This document shows, in pieces, positions 11,765 through 24,813 of a stretch of 64,000 nucleotides of DNA. Both the position numbers and the translations under genes were made by a program. Source of the stretch: Jacaranda mimosifolia (Eukaryota > Streptophyta > Magnoliopsida > Lamiales > Bignoniaceae); NCBI GenBank assembly GCA_018894105.1, contig CM032127.1:28388369-28452368 (forward strand). Direction: 5' to 3'. Under the pieces are notes generated by a model that ran no database searches, had not been told where the DNA came from, and saw only the letters and a program-made list of their open reading frames with translations. Numbering within the stretch: position 1 is the first letter of the stretch; each line of letters begins with the position of its first letter.

Positions 11765-12541
11765 TGGTAAAATGGTCAATGTACAGTTATAAAATTACAC
11801 ATTATGCGCTAACTTTTATTATATTCCTTAATTTTCTATTGTAGTATATTTTTCAAAAACAATAGATAATTATTCATTTTACTTATTTTAAAACTTATTA
11901 CTCTAGTTTTATCTCTCTCTCTCTCTCTGTATACACACGCACACACACTATTATACATAGCACAACAGTGTGGGATCCATAATTATGTAATTTTGATCAA
12001 GTTCTAAAATTTTAAAATTTTAAGTTTTTTAATTAAATTAAAAAAAATTCGTTGGTTGTTGATTATTAATTTTGAATATTTTTTATTCAATTTAAAGATA
12101 TCTAGGTTTTTAAAATTATTTTTTTAATTGGAATAAATCATTCTGTATTTATCTCTAACACTTAAAAATGATTGCATTTTATCTACAAAATCTCTTTCAT
12201 GTTTACTCTCAATATGTGGAAGATTTCTTGATTATTTGAACTCTATAGTTTGATAATCTTTTCATAATTTTTCTCTTATCTCTAATAACTATTTTATATC
12301 TATTCCACTATATGTAGAGTATTTCTAAAGTCATTTCATTAACATTATCAATTTCTAGCGTTTTTCCATCTATCTCTTTATGTGTGTCATTGTTTCATTC
12401 TTCATATTATTTATTGTTTTCTTGATTTTATTGTTCACTTTTTTATTTCGTTTTTGTTTGTTTAATTTAGATATTTTACATGATGAATGTGATTTTTTTT
12501 AATTTTAATGCCTATAATTTTCTTTTCAATTATAAATAAAG
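11765..12541. other. No gene; AT-rich DNA related to 20590 onward
   Basis: A short CT/CA microsatellite lies at about 11913-11950. From about 11960 the sequence (TATGTAATTTTGATCAAG..., GTTGGTTGTTGATTATT) resembles 20620-20710 in the same orientation for roughly 130 bases, so the two share a dispersed AT-rich repeat. No coding potential is seen. Confidence 0.5.
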
Positions 12542-13230
12542 TCTATTGTAGCACCCCACTCAGGATAACCCCTAAGCTGAAATGTTATCAATTCAGTCTT
12601 AAATCTAACCCAAAAGACAATCAGTAGGCCTATAAGAAAATTTTTCAAAACTCTTCGAAGACAGCAACAAGCTTCAACTTAGACAGATCTCGACAAAGTA
12701 CTATATCCATGCCATAACTGATGTCATAACTGATCCCATAACATTCGACATAATACATACATACTGCAAATATTTAATTTAAACCTAACATATCACAACG
12801 TCTCTAAGTTATAACAAAATGTCCAAGTGTACCCATAAGCATATGCAAACATCTATTCTATTAGAAAATACATTCGCCGATCCAACCTACAGTCCAAGCC
12901 CATCACCTAATCCCTGTCTGGGAAAAACATGAATAATACCGGAGGTAAGTCCAAAGGACTTAGTGAGTGATAAATTTTAACAACAAGCAGTAGGGATCTG
13001 TCAAGGAAGAATCAACTGAATAAATCATCAATTAATAGTCAGAACATGAACATACCAAGAGGTTACAGTCAGGATCATATTACATGCAATTAGGATCAGG
13101 TTACAAACGCATCAGATTACAGGCAATCAGGATACAGTTAGGTAAAACAGACTCGATTAACCAATGTAATTCAACATATCAAAACAAAGCATGTGTCCAG
13201 ATGCTCCTTATTCCAGTCAGTCTGAATTTA

Positions 13231-13630
13231 CCCAAGTATGACTACCTGGTACAAACTTACCCAAGCATGACAGCTTGGTACAAACTTACAGGATACAGTC
13301 AAAGTAGAACAGACTCGAATAACATATACAACCAACAAATCAGAACATGACATGTATACTAGATGTTCCTTATTCCAGTCAAACTAAACTTACCCAAGCG
13401 TGACAGCCTGGTACAAACTTTCCCAAGCATGACGGCCTGGTACAAACTTACCCAAGCATAATGGCCTGGTACAAACTTACCCAAGCATAATGGCTTGGTA
13501 CAAACTTACCCAAGCATGATGGCTTGGTATATAACTTACCCAAGCATGATGGCTTGGTACATACATAACTTACCCAAGCATAATGGCTTGGTACATAACT
13601 TACCCAAGTATGACGACTTAGTACTGGGCA
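13231..13630 (+). repeat. 29-bp tandem repeats inside the solo LTR
   Basis: Units of CCCAAGCATGATGGCTTGGTACAAACTTA type begin at 13231, 13260, 13393, 13422, 13451, 13480, 13509, 13539, 13573 and 13603. The gap at 13290-13392 repeats the block at 13125-13230 (GGATACAGT..., ACAGACTCGA, ATGCTCCTTATTCCAGTCA), making a higher-order repeat of about 160 bp. The core AAGCATGATGGCTT is itself palindrome-like. Open frames on the minus strand here are repeat artefacts. Confidence 0.88.
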
Positions 13631-13639
13631 AAATGCCAT

Positions 13640-13855
13640 CAAATAAATAGATAACCAAACAGTAACTGATAACAGCACGGTCAGATAACATAATAGTAAC
13701 CGATAATAGAATAATCTGATAATAGAACAATAACGGATAACAGAATGATTAGATAACAGAACATTAATCAATAACAGAATGGTCAGATAACAGAATGATA
13801 ACAAATAATAGAACGGTCAGGTAACAGAATGATAATAGGTAACGGATGAGAGTTT
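13640..13855 (+). repeat. Short AGATAACAGAATGAT-type tandem repeats
   Basis: A degenerate array of GATAACAGAATGGTCAGATAACAGAA-like units follows the 29-bp array immediately. Periods of roughly 15-17 and 33 bases are visible, but the boundaries are soft. Confidence 0.65.
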
Positions 13856-14708
13856 TGGGCGCTAGAATATACAAACTAAGCTCCTATTAGAAGACAGTCA
13901 ATAGAATAACCCTCGCAAGGTTATACACATCAATTTATGAATAACAATCGAGATCTCAAGCAATTCACAGATGTCAATAATCAAGATGCAGTACAATACA
14001 GAAATCAGTTTAACCCTCTCAGAGGTTTAGCACAATCTACAAATAGATTTATTCAAGTGCCAGATTGGCAGACCCTTACCTCTATAGTCTCAGAAAACTG
14101 CAATCACCACCTAATGGTCCGCGGGACCCACTTCTTCGTCACCTAATCCAAAAGAATATGTTCACAATCAAAATCCTCAAAAGACCCTATAATCACAATT
14201 ATACGAATAATATTCTAAAATTGATAATAATCCTCTCAATACAGTAGTTAGGGTTCGATCGATGTCATCGTTATAGAAAACGCTAAATATACCGTAACAC
14301 AGGAATATAATTAGGTCCTTAATTACCAAATTAACCTTGCAACGGTATACTAAATCAATAATAATAGTCCAATTATCCTTAATAACCCAATTTTACCACT
14401 TAGGTCTCAAATCCACAAAATTAGGATTTAATCATTTAATTAACTTAATTAACCAAAATATAACATATAAAATACAAATTCAGGTCCACTAACTCATATA
14501 AAGTCCGTGCATGTCTATTTCCATCATTCCATACACATTTCTTAACAATGCTTCCAAAATACAAGAATCACAAGAATTTAACGGTACAAAACTTAAACCC
14601 AATTTCCCAATCATTACCTAAAACTTCTTATCGAGATGTCAAAACCACAAACTAACTTCACCCCTACGATCTTCGTGTCAAGTTGAAGAATCTATCTCGC
14701 TGACGCCA

Positions 14709-14756
14709 CCATGCACCTCTGCCAAAAATAGCCAGCACCTCTGCCAAAAATAGCCA
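14709..14756 (+). repeat. 22-bp direct repeat, two copies
   Basis: AGCACCTCTGCCAAAAATAGCC-like sequence occurs twice in tandem within the solo LTR. Confidence 0.6.
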
Positions 14757-15561
14757 GCACTACCACCAAAAGATGCCTTTCAACTCAACAAACCAAAAAC
14801 CCAACTCAATTTTACCAATCGTCATTGAATTGAAGTCCAATTATAGCCTTGAACCCATTGCATCACCACATGGTTTTCTTCCAATTCCTTTTTCGACACC
14901 AAGCCAAAACTCAATTAAAAGCTATGTGTTGTTCTCTGAGCTGAGCACTACCAAACCCTCCACCCAGAACTCAGGTTCCATCGCCGGCAAAGTCGCGCCA
15001 CCACCTCCACCGTGACTGTGGCTTCAGACTCAAGTTCTAGTCGCTATACTGGTGAGTTTTGCAAGAAAAAGGTATGAATGTGTTCCTTGTTCAGAGAGGA
15101 AGAGATTGATACCAAATTTACTAAGATTCAATCGTTAGAAAGAGATCGCTGGAGAGAGAGAAGGATCAGTTGCATGGGGAAGAAAATGAAGAAATCATGG
15201 GTTGAATTTACTAAATATATAAATGTAGTACTTTCAAAATTTAGGTTTTGACCTGCAAATCTTTAAGCCAGCTTCCAATTGAGTCCTCCAGAAATCAACC
15301 ATCTTCAATTTTAGTCCCCCAGACTAATTAGTACCTCACATTGCCCCATTTGACCAATAATATTCTCACTTTGACCCACAAAACCTCAAAACGTTGGTCA
15401 ATCAAATTTTCCTCAAATTACGATTCGACCCCAAACTTTCAATCTTCATGCAATTAAGTCCTTATTTATTTTTTCCGAGACCTAAAATTGGACCAACCAA
15501 TATCTTGATTTCGAAATCCTTATTTTTCCCAAAATACCAAATTTTGGGGTGTTACATCTAT

Positions 15562-17227
15562 CACTTAACTTTTATTTGTTATCAAATTTATAGGCTTTTA
15601 TATCTTTTTGTTTATTACTTAGTTTAAGTTATCAATTTATTTATTTAATTTTAATTTTTATTCTTAAATTTTTTTTATTCATTTAATTTTAAAATTTTAC
15701 AAGATGAGATATATTAATTGTTCTTAATATTTTCTAACTTTGTTTTATTTTTATTAGTTACATTTTTCTCTTCAACCATTGATAGATTATTGCATATAAT
15801 TTCCATTTTATTTTAATTGTTATTCATTTAGTATCCTTTCACTCATTCTTTGAATCAAGCATCAATTTATTTGTAAATTTTTATATTTTATTTTCAAATT
15901 TTTTTATTTATCTAATTTATAATTTTATAGGATATAATCTATTCTTTCGATTTAATATTTCTAAAATGTGTTTAACTTTTTTAATATTTATAATTTTAAA
16001 CGTACGTCTTTTATTTTTTTATTTTTTTTTTTGTATTCATATATATGTAATTATGCATGTATAAATACGTCTAATTCAACTCTTCTTAAAAAATTTATAG
16101 CCTACTTCATCAGTATATATTTTTAAATCTTTATTGATCTATTTGAAAAAAATATCGGATATTTGTATCAATAGAAAATAAACTCATTATTTTTTTAAGT
16201 TTATTACACTGAGTATAATTTAATCCATCAAAACATATACCTCATTTTATTTTTTTATTTTTTTTAAATTTTGATTTGCTTAAAAGGTTAATAACAAAAG
16301 AGTCCTTTTGTTATTTACCTTTTTTTCCTACTATTTGCGCAATATATTATGAAGAAATCCAATTATATTTATACAAAGTTTGAGAATAAACATAATAATT
16401 TTTTTTCATATTTTCTTTTTACATTCTAATTCCGTCCTCATATCCTCTCATTAATTTTTATTTTAAAATTAATTTTGAGTTTATAATTACTTCATCAATT
16501 GACTATTATTTTAACTTTGTTTTACTAATGTCAAACCCTTTTCTTCACTTAATTATTCGATAACTAAGCTATGGGTCAAATTAAGAAGTTTCTTATTAAC
16601 CTATATTGTAATATTGATTTTAACTTTATAATTATGTTATAGATTTGTTTGGATTTTTTTAATTTTTAATCTTTACTATCATAGTTTTATCTTGACTTAA
16701 TTGATTTTTAATAAAAAAATTACAATTAGATAAGATATTTAAGTTTTTTACAACCTATATATTATCTAATTCTTTATATTTTAAGTTTCAACTTAATATA
16801 TACTCATTGTTTTTTAAGTCTAAAGTAATCTTAAAGTATTATAATTTTAAGTTTATTCCAACAATTTTTAAGTCATCAATCTTGTGCTCTATCTTTCTCA
16901 TATATTTGTATTTCTTAATGCAACTATTTATTAGTTTTTGGTTGCATAATATTTTTAATAAATTATATAATCATATTAACAAGCTTTTATCTTTTAAAGT
17001 TTTGAATTTTTTTCTTTTTTACCTTCTTACTAAATAATTTGAAATTAATTTTTCATGTCATCATGTATATAAGATTTCATATTCTTTGATATCTTTATAT
17101 ATTCCAAGCTTCTAAATACTAAATTTTGACATATTGGGGTAATATTTAATTTTACTAATTACTTGACCCTTTATTGCAATAGTTTTATTTTTATATTGTT
17201 ATTTTTAATTATATCTATAATTCAATA
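15562..17227. other. No gene; AT-rich continuation of the solo-LTR target
   Basis: This very AT-rich sequence with many poly-T runs is the right-hand continuation of the DNA split by the solo LTR. I see no open frame, RNA gene or element end that I can support. Confidence 0.5.
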
Positions 17228-18057
17228 TGTAACGCCCAATCTCGGGATAGCAGCTAACCTGAGACACCACTCAGTTCAATCTTAAATAATAAGCCATAAA
17301 CAAATGTTGAGCCCAGAAGAAAATTTTTCAGAACTTATCAAAGATAGCAACAGACTTCGCCTTAAACAGACCTTGACAAAATACTAAATACATGCCATGG
17401 TTCATTCCTTAACACTCAACAAAACATATACATTGTTGATCCTGACATATCACAACATCTCAAAATTCAAACTTAACATTCAAATGATTCCATATATACA
17501 TTCAAACACTTGATTTATTACAAAATATGTTTATGTCCAAGCCAGAGGTCCGAGTTCATCACCTATTCCTGTCTCAAAAAATCAAAATAGTACATGAGAG
17601 TATGTCCTAAGGACTTAGGGAGGGAAAAGAAAATGATAGGATTCAAAGAAAAGCTATTGAGATATAACAATCATTAAACAATTCAGCAACAAGCAAGAAT
17701 TTTTTAATATGGATCAACAATGTACATAGCAAGCATAATGTCAAATTTAATAGATTATTGGTCATTCCAACCTTATTAATCCCAGATCAATTTATAATTG
17801 CTAGTACTGGGCATTGGTATAGCATAAATAAGATTTCCTTATCGCTCCACTGTTCGAGCACTCAGATCGACAAGTAATAATTTGTTTATATGGCATGGTA
17901 GACCACATGTCGGATCCCGTCAGTCACAGTTCGCTACCTCTAGCTACTTGTAAGTCAAGATCATTGGTGGGTACTAGCCGAAAGATATGTCTCCGTCGGT
18001 CCATCCTGTCTGATCGTCTTTCGAACCTATGCCCGAGCCCAACCACCGTGGTGTCCC

Positions 18058-18150
18058 TCCGGGTGAAAACCGCCCATGGCGTCCCATTAGTTGAAAATCG
18101 CCTATGGTGTCCCAAGAGTTGAAAACCACCCATGTCTTCCCATGGGTTGA
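18058..18150 (+). repeat. 30-bp tandem repeats in the second LTR copy
   Basis: Three units of GTTGAAAACCGCCCATGG plus CGTCCCAT type occupy the position equivalent to the 29-bp array of the first copy. Confidence 0.65.
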
Positions 18151-19733
18151 TAGAATATAATGCCAACAGATAAGAATTTAACCTTTAAAGCAATGAACAT
18201 GAATATAACAAGGTACGAGACTAGATAGATTCAACTATACTGATAAGGCCACAGATTGTGCTGAACAATATCAGAAGCAAGAATCATTAAACAAACCCTC
18301 ATAGGGGTTTATGGAACATATAACAAATAACTCAAGAATTCAAGGCAATCAAAGATTTCACAAGCAAAACTCATATATTTGTTAGAAGAAGGTCATGTTG
18401 AACCCTCACAAGGGTATATGAATCGATAAACACAAGGAACTCAAGCAAGTACGATTTCAACAATCAAGAGCAAGTACAGTACACAATCAAGTTGAACCCT
18501 CACAGGGGTCATTCCACAATAGTAGATAAGTATGATCAAGCCTAGAATGACAGACCCTCACCTTAGTAATTTTAGAAAAAGGCAATCACAGTCAACAATC
18601 TATTGGTCAGCAGGACCCACTTCTTCCCCACCTAATCAAAAGAGTACATTCATAGTCAAAATCCCTATTCAACTCTAATAGTCTTCTAAAATTACACCAT
18701 TAGCATTCTAAAATCACTAACCTATCGATCAACATGATAATTGAGATTCAACAGGTACTATTAATACAAAGTGTTCTAATTAAGCTGATAATTTCAGAAA
18801 TAGTCATGAGGTTTTGTATTAGTTCCAATAATGGCATGCAATCTAGTCCTTAATTACATAATCATTATCATAATATCCTCCTAAAACCACAATAATAGCT
18901 TAATTCCTTCATGTTAATCCCAATCAATGCCACTTAGGTCTTAAATCCATGAATTAAAGTTTAATCACTTAACAAACTTATTTAGTCCATGTTTGGCATA
19001 TAACATGACATGTCTGGGTCCACTAACTATACAATACTTCTTGCATGGGAAACATATACATATATATACCAAGTGTACCATAATCCTCAATCTTGGCATA
19101 ATTACAATGTTCACAATGGAAAAGGGTACAAATCTTAAATCCAAATTTGATCATTACCCAAGATCTCTTAACCAAAACCTCGAAATTACAAACTAAGGAC
19201 ACCACCACAACCACCGAGACAAGAAGAACATTCTATCCTAACAACACCACAGTGCCATCGCTGTCGGCTACCGCCGCTAGAAACACTCACTGCCACCACC
19301 GCCACCGTTAGGCATCTTTCAACTCAAATAACAAGATGCCCAGGTCAATTTTACCTTTCGCCGCCGAATTGGAGGTTAATTGCAGCCTTAAAGCTGCTGC
19401 AACACCACTCGCTACCGCATGCCACCACTCCTAATTCTCGTCATCCATCGGCCCGTTCACCAAATTGGAGGTACCGGGATGCTCCTTGAGCTAAACCCAT
19501 CAATATCCACTACTCACACCCAAGTTTCAATCGCCGGAATTGAGGAACCCATCGCCGCCGGAGTTGAGAAACCCATCGCCGCCGGAGTTGAGGAACCCAT
19601 CTTTGGCCGGAGAGATGCTCGGTGATTCGCCAAAGAGAGGATTTGCATGTGGTATCCTCATGCTCCTAGTGATAAGAGAAAGGTTTTGGTTGGGTGGGTT
19701 CCGTGATTCTGGGGCTGCCAAAGAGAATCACCG

Positions 19734-19977
19734 ATAGGGGTGTAAACGGGCTGAGCCGAGCCGAGCCCGAGCCTACTAGGCTCGAGCTCGGCTCGTTTAC
19801 TGATTCATGAGCTCGGGCTCAGGCTCGGGCTCGACTGAGCCTAAACAATCGAGCTCGAGCTCGGCTCGTCAGAATAGGCTCGGGCTCAGGCTCGGCTCGA
19901 TAAGGCTCGATTCGTATAAGCTCGAATGAGCTCAAGCCCGTTTAGGCTTGAAATAAAATTTATAATAATAAACATCA

Positions 19978-20041
<64 letters not shown>

Positions 20042-20189
20042 AAAAAGCTCGTTTAGGCTCGTGAGCCTGTCGAGCCAAATACTATTGAGCTTGGATCGGC
20101 TTGTTTGACTGGCGAGCTTGGGCTCGGCTCGTTTAAGTTAGAGCCGAGCCCGAACTATTCGCGAATAGTCTCATCTCATTTACACCCCT
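19734..20189. mobile_element. hAT-like MITE with GAGCTCGG-rich interior
   Basis: The ends are ATAGGGGTGTAAAC and, at the right, TTTACACCCCT. The 8-bp duplication AATCACCG flanks it exactly at 19726-19733 and 20190-20197. The interior consists of GAGCTCGGCTCG-type direct and inverted repeats plus a TAT microsatellite. It is a small non-coding element inserted into the second long LTR. The poly-Leu open frame over it is an artefact of the microsatellite. Confidence 0.9.
19978..20039 (+). repeat. (TAT)n microsatellite
   Basis: About twenty uninterrupted TAT units lie inside the hAT-like element, so length polymorphism is likely. Confidence 0.95.
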
Positions 20190-20575
20190 AATCACCGGTG
20201 AAGGTGAAAATGGTGTGCGAGGAGAAGAATGGAGAAAATGGGGGAAAGATTTGCTATATAAAAATTTATTTTTGGAAATTATAATTTAATCCCCAAAGTT
20301 TCTTCCCAGGTCCAAGTAGGTCCTCCAAGATTTTGAGTGCCTTCATTCCAACCCCAAGACTAGGTTAGTGCCTAATATTGACCCCTTTGACCAAGAATAT
20401 ATACCATGCAACCCCAAAACTTTTCAATTTAGTTCAATTAGGTTTTCTTAAATTACGGATTGACCCCAAAAATTCTAATTTCCTTGCAATTAAGTCCTTT
20501 TCATTTATTTTTTTCGAGCCCTAATATCCGACCAATCCATTTCTTGATTTCGCAATTCCTATTTTTCAAAATAGG

Positions 20576-23500
20576 GGATAATGCTAGTATTATATATATA
20601 TAGCATAGTTCTATGTTTATCTAATTGTGTAATTTTGGCCAAATGTCAAATTCTTAAAATTTTGAATTTTTTAATTCAATTGAAAATCTTTCATTGGTTG
20701 TTTATTTACTTTTATATTTTTATTTTAATACAACCAATTTATCTATTATAACTAAAATAACATATTGTATTTATCCAAAATTACAGTACAAATTTTTATC
20801 TTATAAGATAATTTTAAAATATCTATAATTATATTTTTATTTGATTGAATAAGTTAATAATTTAAAAAATAATTTATAAGCACCATATTAAATACTCTTA
20901 TCACAAAATTCTATCTTATAAATCTAATTTATCACAAGATTAACATATAAATATTCCATTTGTTTTATATATAAACTTTGTTATTCTACAATTATTTTTT
21001 TCACACTTTATTTATACATTATTCATACTACAATTCTATATTTTTAATCGTAAGACCATTTTTCCCAATTAGCATAACATAACGATGTTTCTTTTTTCTT
21101 TTTAATTTAAAGTTTACTCCATAAAAAGTTTTTGATTCTTTTTTTATAACACATCTTTATATTGTTTTTATTTTGTTTTCATTCTGAATTAATTAGATAC
21201 CCTTCTAATATATTTAAATATTTTATCAATGTTATTATTTTATTATTTTATCAATATTTATTTAAAATTAAAGTTTTTATGGCCAACTAGAATTGTAATA
21301 TTTCTAATACTTAAAAACATCAGCATGTAGCAATTTTTATTTCAATTATTATATTTTATATATTCATTTGCAATACTATTTTCAATATTTTGCATGTTCA
21401 TATTTATCTTTGATATTGAATTTTTATTTTTACTATTATTTTAATTGTATCCTCACTTCATATATATATATATATATATAGGTAGATAGATAGATAGTTA
21501 GATAGATTAAAAAAAATTGTATATAATAGTATACTACATATTTGAGTAATGTACCTTGAATAATGTGATTTTTTTAAATATTTAAAAATATTGCAATTTT
21601 ATTAGGTTGTTGAAATTATTTCAGTTTTTTGAATGAAGAAATACTATATATTTTTCTATGCAACGTTTATTAAATTTATTAGCACTTAATTTAACCATTT
21701 TTAATTATGTGCATATAAGAAAGAATTTCATTTTTTGTATATAATATCATATGCCTTGATAAGTTTATTTTGATTGGTTGAATCTTCACCTATTCATAAT
21801 ATTTTTCTAAAAAAATTATATTATTTCTCTTTCAATAAATAATTTTTTTATTAAAAAATTATGTATATACATGTAGAAATCAAAATTTTATTGCTAAATA
21901 TATACCTTTTATATAATTGATATATTTCATATGTAGTAATTTATATTCACTTTAATAATATTAACTATCAAAAATTAAATGGATATACGAAGTAATAAAA
22001 ATCTAATAGATATGAGCTTTAGTAAATATTACATTATTTTTCATTTAAAGAGTTAGATAATTTTGCTTTTTAATTTAGTTATACATTTTTATATGAAAAA
22101 GGTTAAAAATTTATCCAAATAAAGTAGTTGATGACTAAGTTATTTCAAAACAACAATCAAATTTCATATTTAATAAATTCTTTTGTATTTATATAAATTT
22201 AATCACTTTATTTTTAGTTGAGGTAATGCAACACTCAATTATTGCTAATCAAAAAGTATTAAATAAATAAAAAAAATTCAATCATTTTATCATAAAAATT
22301 ATTTTTAATTCTTAATTAAATTTTCTAGACAACTTAGAATTTAAATAATATATATATATAACACTTTTATATAATTTATATTAAATATAATTTTCAAATA
22401 TAAAATTAAAATACTTAACAATCATAATTATCTCTTAATATCATGACTTACTTAAAAATTTTACAACATGTCTGTTACTTATGAAAAAAATAGACAAATA
22501 TTTATGTAAAATATTAAATCATCACTTCTCTATTAAAGAGTCAAAAGTTTGAGAAATGAATAATTATATTAATTGGTATATAAGTCCTCAATTTATCAAA
22601 GTCCTTAAAATTTAACTACTTTTATAATAATATTTTTAGATAAAATTATATATATAGAATATAACAAATAATTTAATTTGAAGAATTTATTTCAAATATA
22701 CAAAGTTCCTTCCTACAGCAACTATAAACTCTTAACTTTATTTTATATTATTAATTTAAATCATAATTTTTTAGCAATATAATAACGGAGAACTCATTTT
22801 CAATTAATTGAAATAAATTGTTTTATACAGGACATATATATAGTTGACATAGTGAAATTTCCAAAAGCTTGATAAATGACCACTTAAATAGAAAATGATA
22901 CCAATTTTTATATTTTTCAATATATTTAGTTTACAGAATTTTTAATTATATTGTGTACATTTATTTTAACATTTTTGCTTATAATAATTCATAAAAAATA
23001 TTTTTACATGGAGTATAGATATTAGATCAAAATAGTTTGACTGAAAGTAAGCATCCATTTAATTATACATATATTTTTATATACTTATAAAAGAAACTTA
23101 CAAGATTAATATTTTATTTTGAATTGAATATTGAAAATTCACTTATTATTTTATTCATGTACATAATATATGTTATTTGATAATTTCAAAAATAATAAAA
23201 TAACTACATATATAAATAATAGTATTTTTTCTTATCAGAGCTATATGAAATATTAAGAGATATTTTAGTTTATAAAAGTTGCATGTTACTAACTACTTAT
23301 TAAATTAGTTATCAAATAATAACCTACTATAAGTTATTTTCATAGATAAAGTACAAAGAGGTTATATATTTACTCTTTAACAAAAAGTATTTAACATTTA
23401 AAAATCTCAAATGTCATGAGAAATTGTAGTTGTAACTTCCACATTATTAAGAAATCATACAAAAAAAGCTTTATACGTAAAATGAATCATTTGCTTATTT

Positions 23501-24538
23501 ATCATAGAAAAATATATAAGTATAAATATATATATATAAATCCACTTTAAAAGGCGTATTTAGTAAAATATTCCATTTTATTTTTATTTTCTTAATTCTT
23601 TTATATATTTTTTAAATTTTATCATTCTAAAATTTTTTGTATAATTGATAAAATCAATTAGCAATTTTTTATATCCAACAACTTATTTAAGTACAAATTA
23701 TTTCCAAATATAATATCTTTAATTGAAATATTAGAGAAATAGATTTTTTCTATGAAAACTAAAAATTATTACAATTCATTTTTTTAATCACATGAAGTAA
23801 AATAAATATTATTATAAAATAAATTATTTTAATATTAAAATTATTTCGATGTATCATACTGAGCACAAGCTAATATGTTTATATATATAGAAAAATAAAC
23901 TATATTAAAACTTAGAGAATAAAGTGAAAGTTGAAGAGTAGAGAACTTCAAAACTCTATTTTAACGACTACAAAATGACATTCATCAAGCACTTGACTAC
24001 TTTTCTAGCAAGCCAAAAATAAATATAATTAAATAAATAAACGAAACCATTGAGAAGAAATTTAAAGGGCTAATATGGATAAAACTAAATTTAGGAATCA
24101 TATATTCACGGTCTACAAAATCTAAATTGTAATAACTATTAATGCAATTTGCCCTTCCTTTTTCTAAAAGATGGATGATTATGCTTCATTAACTATATAT
24201 GCTAATTACAACCATTAAGACAATAAATATACTTGTAGTTTTCTACTTCTTTCATAAATTCATGAGTAACCTTTGGTTCAATGACATTAGTTATTTAGTT
24301 TCATGTATAAAGTGAAGTCGGGTGTTCGAATCTAATAAACTCTTTAAGTGCGTGTATATTGGGGGGCAAAAAAAAAATCCATATATTTGTCAATGGACAA
24401 CGGGTGTAACTCCTAGTATCAAGAAAGTGTCGAAGGTACATAAATGCAGGTTGAGTATATAGCCAAGAATAGAGTATCTGTCTTAATTCACTAGGCACAA
24501 ACAATGTTGGATTCATAAAAACCTATTTAATTTCACAC
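20576..24538. other. No gene; 4 kb of AT-rich DNA downstream of the host gene
   Basis: Apart from a (TA)n/(TAGA)n microsatellite near 21460-21500 and the short similarity to 11960-12060 at its left edge, I see only AT-rich sequence with poly-A/T runs. Near 24320 a GGGTGTTCGAATC motif recalls a pol III B box, but no A box or SINE tail is convincing. Confidence 0.5.
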
Positions 24539-24813
24539 CTACACTGCAGCTGCTGCTTCCTTGATTTGCTCAACTGTGAAAACGCCAAAGAAATCATCAT
24601 CAACAACAGCTTTCACGACAGCATATGCAAGATCATCTACGTTCACTGGAGGTACCAAAAGTAAATCAGAAGCAGGCAGAGAGTTCAATGGTTTTGTGAA
24701 GTTCTCTACAATATTCAGAAATTTCTCTAATGGCTCCCCAATCAAATCCAGAGGGATCTCAAATCCATCAACTTTCCTCTTCCCATATATCAAACCTGGC
24801 CTCAACACAACTC
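24539..24813 (-). CDS. Exon 7 of the At1g32220-like gene (stop codon)
   Basis: It is 275 bases after acceptor AACACAG and encodes [20 protein letters not shown] through [18 protein letters not shown] to [13 protein letters not shown] and TAG at 24541-24539. Confidence 0.92.

Larger units (their letters stand above)
12547..15556 (+). repeat. 3.0-kb solo LTR with 5-bp target duplication
   Basis: The unit starts TGTAGCACCCC and ends GGGGTGTTACA, an inverted terminal pair of LTR type. It is flanked by the exact 5-bp duplication TCTAT at 12542-12546 and 15557-15561. No gag or pol lies inside. A TATA-like AAATATATAAATG is at about 15214. Such long LTRs with TGTAACACCCC ends are typical of Del/Tekay-type chromoviruses, but that assignment is inferred from the ends and length only. 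A diverged second copy begins at 17228. Confidence 0.87.
17228..20575 (+). repeat. Second, diverged copy of the 3-kb LTR, 3'-truncated
   Basis: It starts TGTAACGCCCAATCTCGGGA and follows the first copy in order. Both have an ACAGCAACAGACTTCGCC-like block near +110, a block resembling 'CCTGTCTCAAAAAATC...GTCCTAAGGACTTAG', repeated GAACCCTCACAGGGGT segments, and a tail of ATTAAGTCC / TTTTCGAGCCCTAATATCCGACC. The expected GGGGTGTTACA end is missing; similarity stops near 20575 at AAAATAGGGG. Without the hAT insertion at 19734-20189 it is about 2.9 kb, close to the first copy. The internal tandem repeat differs from the first copy, so the repeat block has been replaced or has evolved fast. Confidence 0.75.

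Noticed and set aside
13231..13630. CRISPR-like regular repeats
   Set aside because: Head-to-tail tandem units without unique spacers in plant nuclear DNA.
13448..13804. Minus-strand 118-codon frame with repeated SHYAWVS / KPSCLGK motifs
   Set aside because: It reads through the 29-bp tandem array of the solo LTR; the periodicity explains it.
19926..20108. 60-codon frame with a long poly-Leu run
   Set aside because: It is the translation of a TAT microsatellite inside a hAT-like element.
24310..24420. SINE-like pol III B box (GGGTGTTCGAATC)
   Set aside because: No A box at the right distance, no target duplication or tail that I could see.
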